DNA of 64,000 bases. Source: Flavonifractor sp. AGMB03687. GTDB lineage: Bacteria; Bacillota; Clostridia; Oscillospirales; Oscillospiraceae. This document shows positions 16,987-24,044 of the stretch, one piece after another. Within the stretch, counting starts at the first letter, position 1; each line of letters starts with the position of its first letter. The DNA lies in contig NZ_JADKZI010000003.1 of NCBI RefSeq assembly GCF_017811815.1, positions 124,001 to 188,000 on the forward strand, written 5' to 3'. Made by a program: the position numbers and the translations under genes. The notes under the pieces are model-generated. The model did no database searches. It was not told where the DNA came from and saw only the letters and a list, made by a program, of their open reading frames with translations.

Positions 16987-19002
16987 ATGAATCCCTATCC
17001 CCATGTATTCTCCCCTCTGACCATCCGAGGCAAGACCTACAAAAACCGGCTGATCGCCGCCCCCACCATGTTCGCCCACTCCATTTTCACCATCCCTGAA
17101 ATGAAGGAAAATGTCTACCGCATGGTGGAGGACCGGGCCAAGGGCGGCTTTGCCTGCGTGTCCACCGGTGAGCACCCGGTCAACGCCGAGGAGGGCACCG
17201 CCCTGTTCTACGTACATCCCATGGACTTCACCAAGTATGAGGGCCCCGACTTTGAGGCCATGAAGGAGTACGCCGACCGCATTAAGAAGCACGGGGCTCT
17301 GTGCTACCTGGAGTTCTGCCATGAGGGCGCCCGGGCTGAGCACAATCCGCCCTACAGCCCCTGGGGCCCCGACGCCTACGTCCGGGAGGACGGCGTGGAG
17401 GTCAAGGCCCTGGATCGGCCCATGATGGAGAAGATCTGCAAGGACTACTACAACATCGCCCGGTACGCCCGGGAGTGCGGCTTTGACGGCGTGCTGGTCC
17501 ACGGCGGCCACGGCTTCAACATGCAGCAGTTCATCTCCCCCTGGACCAACCACCGCACCGACGAATTCGGCGGCTCCATGGAGAACCGGGCCCGCTTCCC
17601 CATCATGCTGCTGGACGCCGTCCGGGAGGGTATCAGGGAGGACATGGTGCTGGAGCTGCGCTTCTCCGCCGAGGACGGCGTGCCCGGCGGCATGACCATT
17701 GAGGACACCGTGGAGTTCTGCAAGTGCATCGACGGCAAGGCGGACATCATCCACATCTCCAACGGCCTCAAGTGGGCGGGCAGCCAGACCCACACCTTTA
17801 CCTCCTTCCTGGAGCCCCACGGCTACAACGTGGAGTTCGCCGCCAAGGTGAAGGCGGCGGTCACCAAGTCCAAGGTGGCGGTCATCGGCGGCTTCAACAG
17901 CCCCGAACTGTGCGAGCAGGTGCTGGCCGAGGGCAAGGCCGACTTCATCGAGCTGGGCCGCCAGGGCTTTGCCGACCCCGAGTTCCCCAACAAGGCCCTC
18001 AACGGCCAGGCCGACCACATCCGCCGGTGCGTGCGCTGCTTCCAGTGCTATCCCGGCTTCTGCGAGCACAAGACCGACGTGCCCCTGTGGGAGAAGGGTA
18101 TGACCAAGGAGCAGGTGGATGAAATCTACTCCCCCGCCTCCATGGGCCGCTGCGCCATCAATCCCAACACCGGTTTCCTCTTCCACCCCGAGCAGATGCC
18201 CAAGCCCCAGGCCAGCCGGAAGGTGCTCATCGTGGGCGGCGGCCCCGGCGGACTTCAGGCCGCCATCACCTGCGCCCAGCGGGGCCACAAGGCGGTGCTG
18301 GTGGAGCAGACCGGTGTGCTGGGCGGCACCATGAACTTCACCGACACCGACGGCGACAAGGAGGATCTGCGCAACTTCAAGAATCTGCTGATCCTGGAGG
18401 CCAAGGAGGCCGGCACCGATATCCGGCTCAACACCACCGTGACCCAGGCGCTGCTGGATGAGGTCAAGCCCGACGTGATCCTCATCGCCGTGGGCGGCCA
18501 CCCCTTCACGCCCCCCATTCCTGGCATCGAGAGCGCCATGGACGCCCTGTCGGTCTACCACAACATGGACAAGATCGGCCACAAGGTGGTGCTGGTGGGC
18601 GGCGGCCTGGTGGGCTGTGAGGTGGGCCTCCACCTGGCCTCTGCCGGTCATGACGTCACCGTGGTGGAGATGCAGAAGATGATGGCCGCCGAGACCTTCG
18701 GCTACTACCGCAACGCGCTGCTGGAGACTATGGACCAGCGGGGCATCCACCAGCTGCTGGGCGCCAAGTGCCTGGGCTTTGAGGGCGGTGGCGTACGGGT
18801 GGAGGTGGACGGCCAGGAGCGCTTCCTAAACGCCGACACCTGCGTCTACTCCATGGGCATGAAGCCCAACAGCGACGCCGTGGAGGCTATCAAGGCTCTG
18901 GCCGGCAGCATCCCGGTGCGTACCCTGGGCGACTGCGACCACGTGGCCAAGATGGGCGACGCGGTGCGGGCAGGCCACATGGCCGCACTGGAGATCCTGT
19001 AA
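16987..19002 (+). CDS. NADH:flavin oxidoreductase of the dienoyl-CoA/enoate reductase family
   Basis: A 671-aa multidomain redox enzyme. Residues 1-350 form an Old Yellow Enzyme FMN barrel (TIRGKTYKNRLIAAPTMFAH; HGGHGFNMQQFISPWTNHRT). A cysteine cluster (RCVRCFQCYPGFCE, then GRCAINP) should bind a [4Fe-4S] centre. From about 411 there is an FAD domain (VLIVGGGPGGLQAA) and from about 533 an NAD(P)H domain (VLVGGGLVGCEVG). This is the layout of 2,4-dienoyl-CoA reductase FadH, clostridial enoate/cinnamate reductases and the bile-acid enzymes BaiCD/BaiH. These reduce activated C=C bonds; the substrate here is unknown. The start follows AGGAAGGAG. It is monocistronic. Confidence 0.9.
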   Translation: MNPYPHVFSPLTIRGKTYKNRLIAAPTMFAHSIFTIPEMKENVYRMVEDRAKGGFACVSTGEHPVNAEEGTALFYVHPMDFTKYEGPDFEAMKEYADRIKKHGALCYLEFCHEGARAEHNPPYSPWGPDAYVREDGVEVKALDRPMMEKICKDYYNIARYARECGFDGVLVHGGHGFNMQQFISPWTNHRTDEFGGSMENRARFPIMLLDAVREGIREDMVLELRFSAEDGVPGGMTIEDTVEFCKCIDGKADIIHISNGLKWAGSQTHTFTSFLEPHGYNVEFAAKVKAAVTKSKVAVIGGFNSPELCEQVLAEGKADFIELGRQGFADPEFPNKALNGQADHIRRCVRCFQCYPGFCEHKTDVPLWEKGMTKEQVDEIYSPASMGRCAINPNTGFLFHPEQMPKPQASRKVLIVGGGPGGLQAAITCAQRGHKAVLVEQTGVLGGTMNFTDTDGDKEDLRNFKNLLILEAKEAGTDIRLNTTVTQALLDEVKPDVILIAVGGHPFTPPIPGIESAMDALSVYHNMDKIGHKVVLVGGGLVGCEVGLHLASAGHDVTVVEMQKMMAAETFGYYRNALLETMDQRGIHQLLGAKCLGFEGGGVRVEVDGQERFLNADTCVYSMGMKPNSDAVEAIKALAGSIPVRTLGDCDHVAKMGDAVRAGHMAALEIL

Positions 19003-19014
19003 CCCCTGTTTTTG

Positions 19015-19053
19015 CAAAAAAGATCCCCTGCCGTAAGGCAGGGGATCTTTTTT
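19015..19053. terminator. Bidirectional terminator between the reductase gene and the coiled-coil gene
   Basis: A 16- to 17-bp stem (about 19016-19032 with 19037-19053, loop GTAA) with A residues on the left and T residues on the right. It ends the plus-strand reductase transcript and the minus-strand transcript that finishes at 19060. Confidence 0.9.
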
Positions 19054-19059
19054 ATGCTC

Positions 19060-19572
19060 TTATTCGTCCGCCTCAGCGTCATAGGGCTGGCGGCTGTTCT
19101 GGGGCACACCGCCACCACCGGCCACCGCCCGGAACCGGGCACGTGACTTCTTGATCTCGTCGTAAGCCTCGGCCACCGCCTCCTCGGTGCGGCGGAGGGC
19201 ATCCTCACAGTAGTCGTTGGCCGCCTTGCGCAGGTCACGGCTGCGCTCCTCGGCGGTGCGCATCATCTCGTTGGCCTTCTGCTTGGTCTGGGCCAGCAAC
19301 TCGTTCTCCGACACCATCTGCCGGGCCTGCTCCTCCGCCTGCTTGCGGATGAGCTCGGCCTCCCGCTTGGCGGAGTTGATATAGTCGGTGCGGGCTGCAA
19401 TGAGCTTCTTGGCCTCATTGAGCTCCATGGGGAACTGGCCCCGCACCTCGTCCAGCAGGTCCAGTGCCTTGTCCCGCTCCAGAATACATTTATCGCTGCT
19501 CAGCGGCATATTTTTCGCTTCTTCGATCATCTCATAGAGCATATCCAGCAGTTCTTCCACACCGGTAGCCAT
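19060..19572 (-). CDS. Coiled-coil protein of unknown function, coupled to coaD
   Basis: A 170-aa, highly charged, almost wholly helical protein. A long coiled coil runs from about 35 to 140 (AKREAELIRKQAEEQARQ, then RRTEEAVAEAYDEIKKSR), and a Gly/Pro-rich tail follows. No membrane segment or catalytic motif is visible. It resembles the coiled-coil proteins often labelled ATPase or DivIVA-like beside coaD in Clostridia, but I cannot assign a function. Its ATG overlaps the coaD stop by one base (TGATG), so translation is coupled. Confidence 0.75.
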   Translation of the reverse strand: MATGVEELLDMLYEMIEEAKNMPLSSDKCILERDKALDLLDEVRGQFPMELNEAKKLIAARTDYINSAKREAELIRKQAEEQARQMVSENELLAQTKQKANEMMRTAEERSRDLRKAANDYCEDALRRTEEAVAEAYDEIKKSRARFRAVAGGGGVPQNSRQPYDAEADE

Positions 19573-20069
19573 CAGCGATCCCTCCCGCTTTCGATTTTTT
19601 GCCGGACGTCCTCGATGATCTCGCGGGGCACAAAGTCCGACAGATCCGCCCCGTAGCGGGCCATTTCCTTGACCACGCTGGAGCTGACATAGGTATATTT
19701 GGCGCTGGAGGGCAAAAACATGGTCTCCAGCCTGGGATTGAGTTTCCGGTTGATGAGGGCCATCTGCAGCTCGTTCTCATAGTCGGACACCGCACGCAGG
19801 CCCTTCACCAGGGTACACGCCTTTTTCTGCCGGGCGTACTCCGCCAGCAGCGTGGAGGAACAGTCCACCTCCACATTGGGCAGCTTGGCCACCACCTTGC
19901 GGATGAGCTCGGTCCGCTCCTCCGGGGTGAACAGGCCCCGGTTCACCTTTTCCGAATTCACCATGACGCAGACGATGAGCCGGTCAAAGCAGACCGCCGC
20001 CCGCTTGATAATATTGAGGTGCCCCAGCGTAATGGGATCAAAGCTGCCGGGGTAGATCGCAGTCTTCAT
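19572..20069 (-). CDS. coaD: Phosphopantetheine adenylyltransferase CoaD
   Basis: This enzyme catalyses the penultimate step of coenzyme A synthesis, adenylating 4'-phosphopantetheine with ATP. The 165-aa protein shows the nucleotidyltransferase motif GSFDPITLGH near the start, the substrate-binding loop KGLRAVSDYENELQMA, and the ATP-binding ISSS-like motif YVSSSVVKE. The ATG at 20069 gives the family N-terminus (MKTAIYPGSFDP). Upstream extension would run into the end of rsmD, whose stop lies eight bases away. Confidence 0.95.
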   Translation of the reverse strand: MKTAIYPGSFDPITLGHLNIIKRAAVCFDRLIVCVMVNSEKVNRGLFTPEERTELIRKVVAKLPNVEVDCSSTLLAEYARQKKACTLVKGLRAVSDYENELQMALINRKLNPRLETMFLPSSAKYTYVSSSVVKEMARYGADLSDFVPREIIEDVRQKIESGRDR

Positions 20070-20076
20070 AAAGGTC

Positions 20077-20634
20077 TCACATCCTGTTGCCGTTGACGCG
20101 GTGGTAAAGGGTGAGCTTGATCTTGCCGTAGCGGTACTCCCGGCCCTTCTCATAGGGGGCCTCCAGCTCCGGCAACACCGCTTCGGCGGCGCTTTCGCAG
20201 ACTATTATACCATTTTCCGTCATGATGTCAATCTTGGCGATGGTCTCCAGGGCCTTTTCCAACAATCCCTTGTTGTAGGGCGGATCCAGGAAGACCAGGT
20301 CAAATTTTTCCCGGCAGCCGGTGAGGAAGGCCATATAATCCCCCTGGATGACCTTGGCGCTCTCCGCCAGCTTGGTGTGGGCCAGGTTCTCCCGCACCAC
20401 CGCGGCGGCCTCCTTGCGCAGGTCCACGAAGGTGCAGAAGGCCGCGCCCCGGGACAGGGCCTCAATGCCCATCTGGCCGGTACCGGCGAACAGGTCCAGC
20501 ACCTGCCGCCCCTCAATATCAAACTGGACGATGTTGAACACCGACTCCTTCACCTTGTCGGTGGTGGGCCGGGTCTCCAGACCGGGCAGCTCCTTCAGCT
20601 TCCGGCCACGGGCGATTCCGGTGATCACTCTCAT
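20077..20634 (-). CDS. rsmD: 16S rRNA (guanine(966)-N2)-methyltransferase RsmD
   Basis: A 185-aa SAM-dependent methyltransferase that modifies G966 of 16S rRNA. It starts with the diagnostic MRVITGIARGRKL. It has the SAM loop LDLFAGTGQMGIEALSRGA and the catalytic DPPY motif (FLDPPYNKG). The rsmD-coaD order is widely conserved. Its start overlaps the uvrC stop by four bases. Confidence 0.95.
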   Translation of the reverse strand: MRVITGIARGRKLKELPGLETRPTTDKVKESVFNIVQFDIEGRQVLDLFAGTGQMGIEALSRGAAFCTFVDLRKEAAAVVRENLAHTKLAESAKVIQGDYMAFLTGCREKFDLVFLDPPYNKGLLEKALETIAKIDIMTENGIIVCESAAEAVLPELEAPYEKGREYRYGKIKLTLYHRVNGNRM

Positions 20635-22469
20635 GTGGGCTGTTCCCCTTTCGGATGAAAATAGTCGTAAACCGCCTGGGCGGTGTTTTTCGGGACCACC
20701 TCCGCCAGCTGGGCCTGGGTGGCTTCCTTGATCTTCTTGATGCTCTTAAAGTGCTTGAGCAGGTCGCTCCGCCGCTTCTCTCCCACCCCGGGGATCTGAT
20801 CCAGCACGGAGCCTTTGACCCGCTGGTTCTGCTGCTGGCGGTGAAACTCAATGGCAAAGCGGTGGGTCTCCTCCTGGATCTGGCCGATGAGGGAGAAGAT
20901 AGCCTGGTTGCCCTGGATGCCGATCTCCCGGCCCTCCGGGGTAATCAGCGCCCGGGTGCGGTGGCGGTCGTCCTTCACCATGCCAAAGATGGGAATGGAT
21001 AGTCCCAGCTCCTCCAGCACCTTCACCGCCACCTTGGCGTGGTTCTCGCCGCCGTCGATGAGCAGCAGGTCGGGCTTGTCCGCAAATTTCTCGTCCCCGT
21101 CCAGGTAGCGCCTGAACCGCCGCGTCAGCACCTGTTCCATGGAGGCGTAGTCGTCGGGGCCGTCCATGTCCTTCAGCTTGAAGTGGCGGTAATCCCGCTT
21201 CAGGGGCCGGGCGTTCACATACACCACCATGGAGGCTACAATGTCGTCGGCGCCCTGGTTGGAGATGTCGTAGGACTCGATGCGCCGGGGCGGCCCCTCC
21301 AGGTCCAGCATCTTGCCCAGCAGCTCCATCAGCTTGCTCTGCCGCTCCTCCCGGGTGGTCCAGCGCTCCACTTCCTCCACCGCGTTCTTGTTGGCCAGAC
21401 GGATCAGGTCCATTTTGGCTCCCCGCTGGGGGGTGACCAGCTCCACCTTGCGGCCTGCATCCTCGGACAGCATCCGCATCAGGGGCACCTCGTCCTCCAG
21501 CTCGCAGGGCAGCAGGATCTGCCGGGGCAGGTTGCCCCGACCGCCGTAATACTGGCGCACCAGGGCGGACAGAATGTCCGCAGTTTCCTCCTCCATGGGG
21601 GTGTCGATCAGGTCCCAGTCCTTGGCGGCCAGCTCGCCCTCCACAAAGTGGAGCACCACAAAGCAGCTCTTGGTGGCCTCCCCCTTGTGGAAGCCCACCA
21701 CGTCGGTGTCGGCCAGGGAGCCCGCCACCACCTTCTGCCGCTTGCCCAGCAGCTCGATGGCCTTATAGCGGTCCCGCAGCTCAGCGGCCTTTTCAAAGCG
21801 CAGTTCCTCGGCGGCCAGCTCCATCTCCGCCTTCAGCTCGTCCCCCACCTCCTGGAACTTGCCCTCCAGCAGGCGGACAGCCTGGTCGATGGCCTCCCGG
21901 TAGCGGCTCTGGTCCATGTCCTTCCGGCAGTAGCCGTCGCACTGGCCCATGTGGTAATTGAGGCAGGGCCGCTCCTTGCCGATGTCCCGGGGGAACTTCT
22001 TGTTGCAGGAGGGCAGTTTCAAGGCTACCCGCAGGGCGTCGATGATATTCTGGGTATTGCCCCGGCTGCCGTAGGGTCCGAAGTACCGGGCTCCGTCCTC
22101 CGCCGCCTTGTTGGCCAGGGAGAACTTGGGGTACTCCTCCTTCACCGTCAGACGGATGTAGGGATAGCCCTTGTCGTCCTTCAGCAAGATGTTGTACCGG
22201 GGCTGGTGCCGCTTGATGAGGGAGTTTTCCAGCACCAGGGCCTCAAACTCGGAATCGGCCACAATGACGTCAAAGTGGTCGATCTGGCTCACCATGGCAC
22301 GGGTCTTTTCCGTGTGGGAGGCCAGGTTGGCAAAGTACTGGCTCACCCGGTTCTTCAGGGCCTTGGCCTTGCCCACGTAGATGACCACATTTTTGGCGTC
22401 CTGCATGATATACACGCCCGGCTTCAGCGGCAGGGCATGGGCTTTTTCTTTTAGTTCGTCGAAGGTCAT
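20631..22469 (-). CDS. uvrC: UvrABC excinuclease subunit C
   Basis: A nucleotide-excision-repair nuclease that makes both incisions around a lesion with UvrB. The 612-aa protein contains an N-terminal GIY-YIG domain (GVYIMQDAKNVVIYVGKAKA, about 18-37), a UvrB-binding coiled coil (near 200-235), an RNase H-like UvrC domain (IESYDISNQGADDIVASMV; LLIDGGENHAKVA) and C-terminal helix-hairpin-helices (LDQIPGVGEKRRSDLLKHF). GGAGGG precedes the ATG. A diverged copy of this ribosome-binding site and the first 12 codons lies upstream at 22668-22725. Confidence 0.95.
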   Translation of the reverse strand: MTFDELKEKAHALPLKPGVYIMQDAKNVVIYVGKAKALKNRVSQYFANLASHTEKTRAMVSQIDHFDVIVADSEFEALVLENSLIKRHQPRYNILLKDDKGYPYIRLTVKEEYPKFSLANKAAEDGARYFGPYGSRGNTQNIIDALRVALKLPSCNKKFPRDIGKERPCLNYHMGQCDGYCRKDMDQSRYREAIDQAVRLLEGKFQEVGDELKAEMELAAEELRFEKAAELRDRYKAIELLGKRQKVVAGSLADTDVVGFHKGEATKSCFVVLHFVEGELAAKDWDLIDTPMEEETADILSALVRQYYGGRGNLPRQILLPCELEDEVPLMRMLSEDAGRKVELVTPQRGAKMDLIRLANKNAVEEVERWTTREERQSKLMELLGKMLDLEGPPRRIESYDISNQGADDIVASMVVYVNARPLKRDYRHFKLKDMDGPDDYASMEQVLTRRFRRYLDGDEKFADKPDLLLIDGGENHAKVAVKVLEELGLSIPIFGMVKDDRHRTRALITPEGREIGIQGNQAIFSLIGQIQEETHRFAIEFHRQQQNQRVKGSVLDQIPGVGEKRRSDLLKHFKSIKKIKEATQAQLAEVVPKNTAQAVYDYFHPKGEQPT

Positions 22470-22493
22470 AACAGAAGCAACATACCCTCCTCT
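22436..22493 (-). repeat. uvrC translation-start region, copy 1 of a direct repeat (functional)
   Basis: This stretch holds the uvrC ribosome-binding site and first 12 codons. It is about 85% identical to 22668-22725, in the same orientation, with one indel in the leader and silent changes in the codons. Confidence 0.7.
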
Positions 22494-22499
22494 TTGCCA

Positions 22500-22667
22500 G
22501 ACTTATGATGCCCTGCCGCTGGGAGCGGCAGCGACCCGGCGCTCTGCGCCGTCCGAGTGTTTGGCCAACGGCCAAACCTCGCCGCAGGGGCAATTCACTT
22601 GCCCCGAGGATGTCAAATCATCCCCTGGGGGTCCCCAAAAGCGCCCCGCGCTTTTGGGGGGATGGGG
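22500..22667. repeat. Cluster of five hairpins between vanW and uvrC
   Basis: Inverted repeats follow one another: 22513-22531 (8 bp), 22537-22551 (6 bp), 22559-22577 (8 bp), 22587-22605 (7 bp) and 22633-22659 (11 bp). No reading frame of note crosses them. The density suggests a REP/MITE-like palindromic unit or a structured RNA, inserted between a duplicated uvrC start and the real gene. Confidence 0.6.
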
Positions 22668-22725
22668 CATGGGCTTTTTCTTTCAGTTCATCGAAGGTCA
22701 TAGAGGGGCGTCATGCCCTCCTTTC
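22668..22725 (-). pseudogene. Truncated copy of the uvrC start (ribosome-binding site plus 12 codons)
   Basis: On the minus strand an AGGAGGGC site is followed by ATG and codons for MTFDELKEKAHA, identical in protein to the uvrC N-terminus but with silent changes (for example GAT for GAC, CTG for CTA). Similarity stops after codon 12, where the hairpin cluster begins. Its ribosome-binding site lies inside the last codons of the vanW-family gene. It looks like a fossil duplication or recombination scar; it cannot make a full protein. Confidence 0.7.
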
Positions 22726-23568
22726 CGCCGTGGTCTCCGGGGTATTGCCGGGCAGCATGGGGTCATACATCATCATGGCGTGGTTTTCCACCACATATTC
22801 GTCCGCCAGCAGTTCTCCCGTCCGCGTGTAACACCTGCGGTACAGGGTGTTGTGCCGGGTAAAACCGCCCCAGTACTCCCCCTGGATATAGTGCTCCTTT
22901 TCGTACACCTCATACCTGCGGTCGCAGGGGACGTCGGCCCGCCACTCCCCTTCCAGATGGGTGTCGGTAAGGCGGAGCGAAAGCCGCCAGGTATACTCCG
23001 TGTCGTTGCGCACCATCAGATCCATATAGTTATAAAAGCAGGTGGCTCCGCTGCCGAAGGGCTGGGTACGGCTGCAGTCAGGGAAGACATCATAGCCGTG
23101 CCGCCACCGCTCGGTCACCGTCAGGGGTGTATGGAGGGTCATCCAGTAGATCAGATTGGTCATCTGGCACATGCCGCCGCCTACACCGGCAGCCACCTGG
23201 CCGTTGCGCAGGATCATTCCCTCCACATAGCCCTTCCGCCGGGTGGGCTTGCCCACCGCCCGCCAGAAGGACAGAGTCTCCCCCGGCAAAAGAGTCAGGC
23301 CGTCCAGCCTGGCCAGGGCCAGCCGGAGATTGGTGAGCTTGTTGCGCTGCAGGGCCATCTCCTCCCCTCGCAGGGGACGAAACAGCGGGGTGCGGTGCTC
23401 CGCCCACAGGTGGGGCAGCTCCAGTTCTGGTCTGGACCGCGCAAAGCGGAGACCTCCGGTGTACCAGAAGACCCGCCGCCGCAGGCAGAACAGGGTGGTC
23501 CCCAGGCGCATGCGCAGATCGCTTCGTCTCTGTGGCTTGGGCGTCACGGATGGTTTCACGGTCCACAC
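22711..23568 (-). CDS. VanW-family protein
   Basis: A 285-aa protein matching the VanW family: RNKLTNLRLALARLDGL, then LLPGETLSFWRAVGKPT, then NGQVAAGVGGGMCQMTNLIY. VanW occurs as an accessory gene in some vancomycin-resistance clusters, but most homologues are chromosomal envelope proteins of unknown role. There is no van gene nearby, so resistance should not be inferred. No clear signal peptide is seen; the N-terminus is basic. The downstream uvrC start fragment overlaps its end. Confidence 0.82.
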   Translation of the reverse strand: MWTVKPSVTPKPQRRSDLRMRLGTTLFCLRRRVFWYTGGLRFARSRPELELPHLWAEHRTPLFRPLRGEEMALQRNKLTNLRLALARLDGLTLLPGETLSFWRAVGKPTRRKGYVEGMILRNGQVAAGVGGGMCQMTNLIYWMTLHTPLTVTERWRHGYDVFPDCSRTQPFGSGATCFYNYMDLMVRNDTEYTWRLSLRLTDTHLEGEWRADVPCDRRYEVYEKEHYIQGEYWGGFTRHNTLYRRCYTRTGELLADEYVVENHAMMMYDPMLPGNTPETTAERRA

Positions 23569-23579
23569 CCCCCATTATC

Positions 23580-23611
23580 AAAAAAAGCGCCGCTGATGCG
23601 GCGCTTTTTTC
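23580..23611. terminator. Terminator after the HPr gene
   Basis: A 13-bp stem (23581-23593 with 23598-23610, loop TGAT) whose arms begin with A and end with T runs, so it can act in both directions. It ends the HPr transcript, whose stop codon is at 23627. Confidence 0.9.
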
Positions 23612-23626
23612 TCTCGCGTTGGTCGC

Positions 23627-23890
23627 TTACTCGGAGAAGTTGGAAGAGATCAGCTCAATCAGAGCCTCAACGGCTTCCTTCTCATCGGGGCCGTCTGCAA
23701 TGAGGTTGATGGAAGTCCCCTTGACGATTCCCAGAGAAAGCACACCCAGCAGGCTCTTGGCGTTGACTCTCCGCTCGTCCTTCTCCACCCAAATAGAGCT
23801 CTTGAACTCATTGGCTTTCTGAATGAAGAACGTAGCCGGTCTCGCGTGCAGGCCGACCTGGTTGTTCACAACTGCCTCTTTCATATACAT
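23627..23890 (-). CDS. ptsH: HPr phosphocarrier protein
   Basis: A small cytosolic phosphocarrier of the PTS, 87 aa. Counting from the ATG at 23890, His15 (VGLHARPATFF) is the EI-dependent phosphorylation site. Ser46 (NAKSLLGVLSLG) is the HPr-kinase site used in Firmicute catabolite control. Both fall at the canonical numbers, which supports this start over longer frames; GGGGGGA lies upstream. The catalytic histidine rules out Crh. It stands alone, without ptsI. Confidence 0.93.
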   Translation of the reverse strand: MYMKEAVVNNQVGLHARPATFFIQKANEFKSSIWVEKDERRVNAKSLLGVLSLGIVKGTSINLIADGPDEKEAVEALIELISSNFSE

Positions 23891-23930
23891 AGCGATTCCC
23901 CCCAAGATGCATTCGCATACTTCGTATAAT

Positions 23931-23959
23931 AGGATAGCAAATTTATCCCAAACCGTCAA
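23931..23959 (-). promoter_or_regulatory. Probable promoter of the HPr gene
   Basis: Minus strand TTGACG (23954-23959), 17 bases, TATCCT (23931-23936), about 40 bp upstream of the HPr ATG. The -10 is imperfect; an overlapping TATTAT lies five bases further with poor spacing. Confidence 0.5.
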
Positions 23960-24044
23960 TGACAAAATGCACAAAATCCGCGCAAGAATCTGTTTTGAAT
24001 GACGAACAGCCTGTCTTTGCTTCTATTCCCGAAGGAAAGCCCCG

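Noticed and set aside
16969-18750. 593-codon minus-strand frame over the flavin oxidoreductase
   Set aside because: His/Val/Gly-rich shadow product with no motif; the plus-strand enzyme is clear.
22711-23568. Vancomycin resistance from the VanW-family gene
   Set aside because: No vanH/A/X/R/S genes nearby and VanW homologues are widespread housekeeping envelope proteins.
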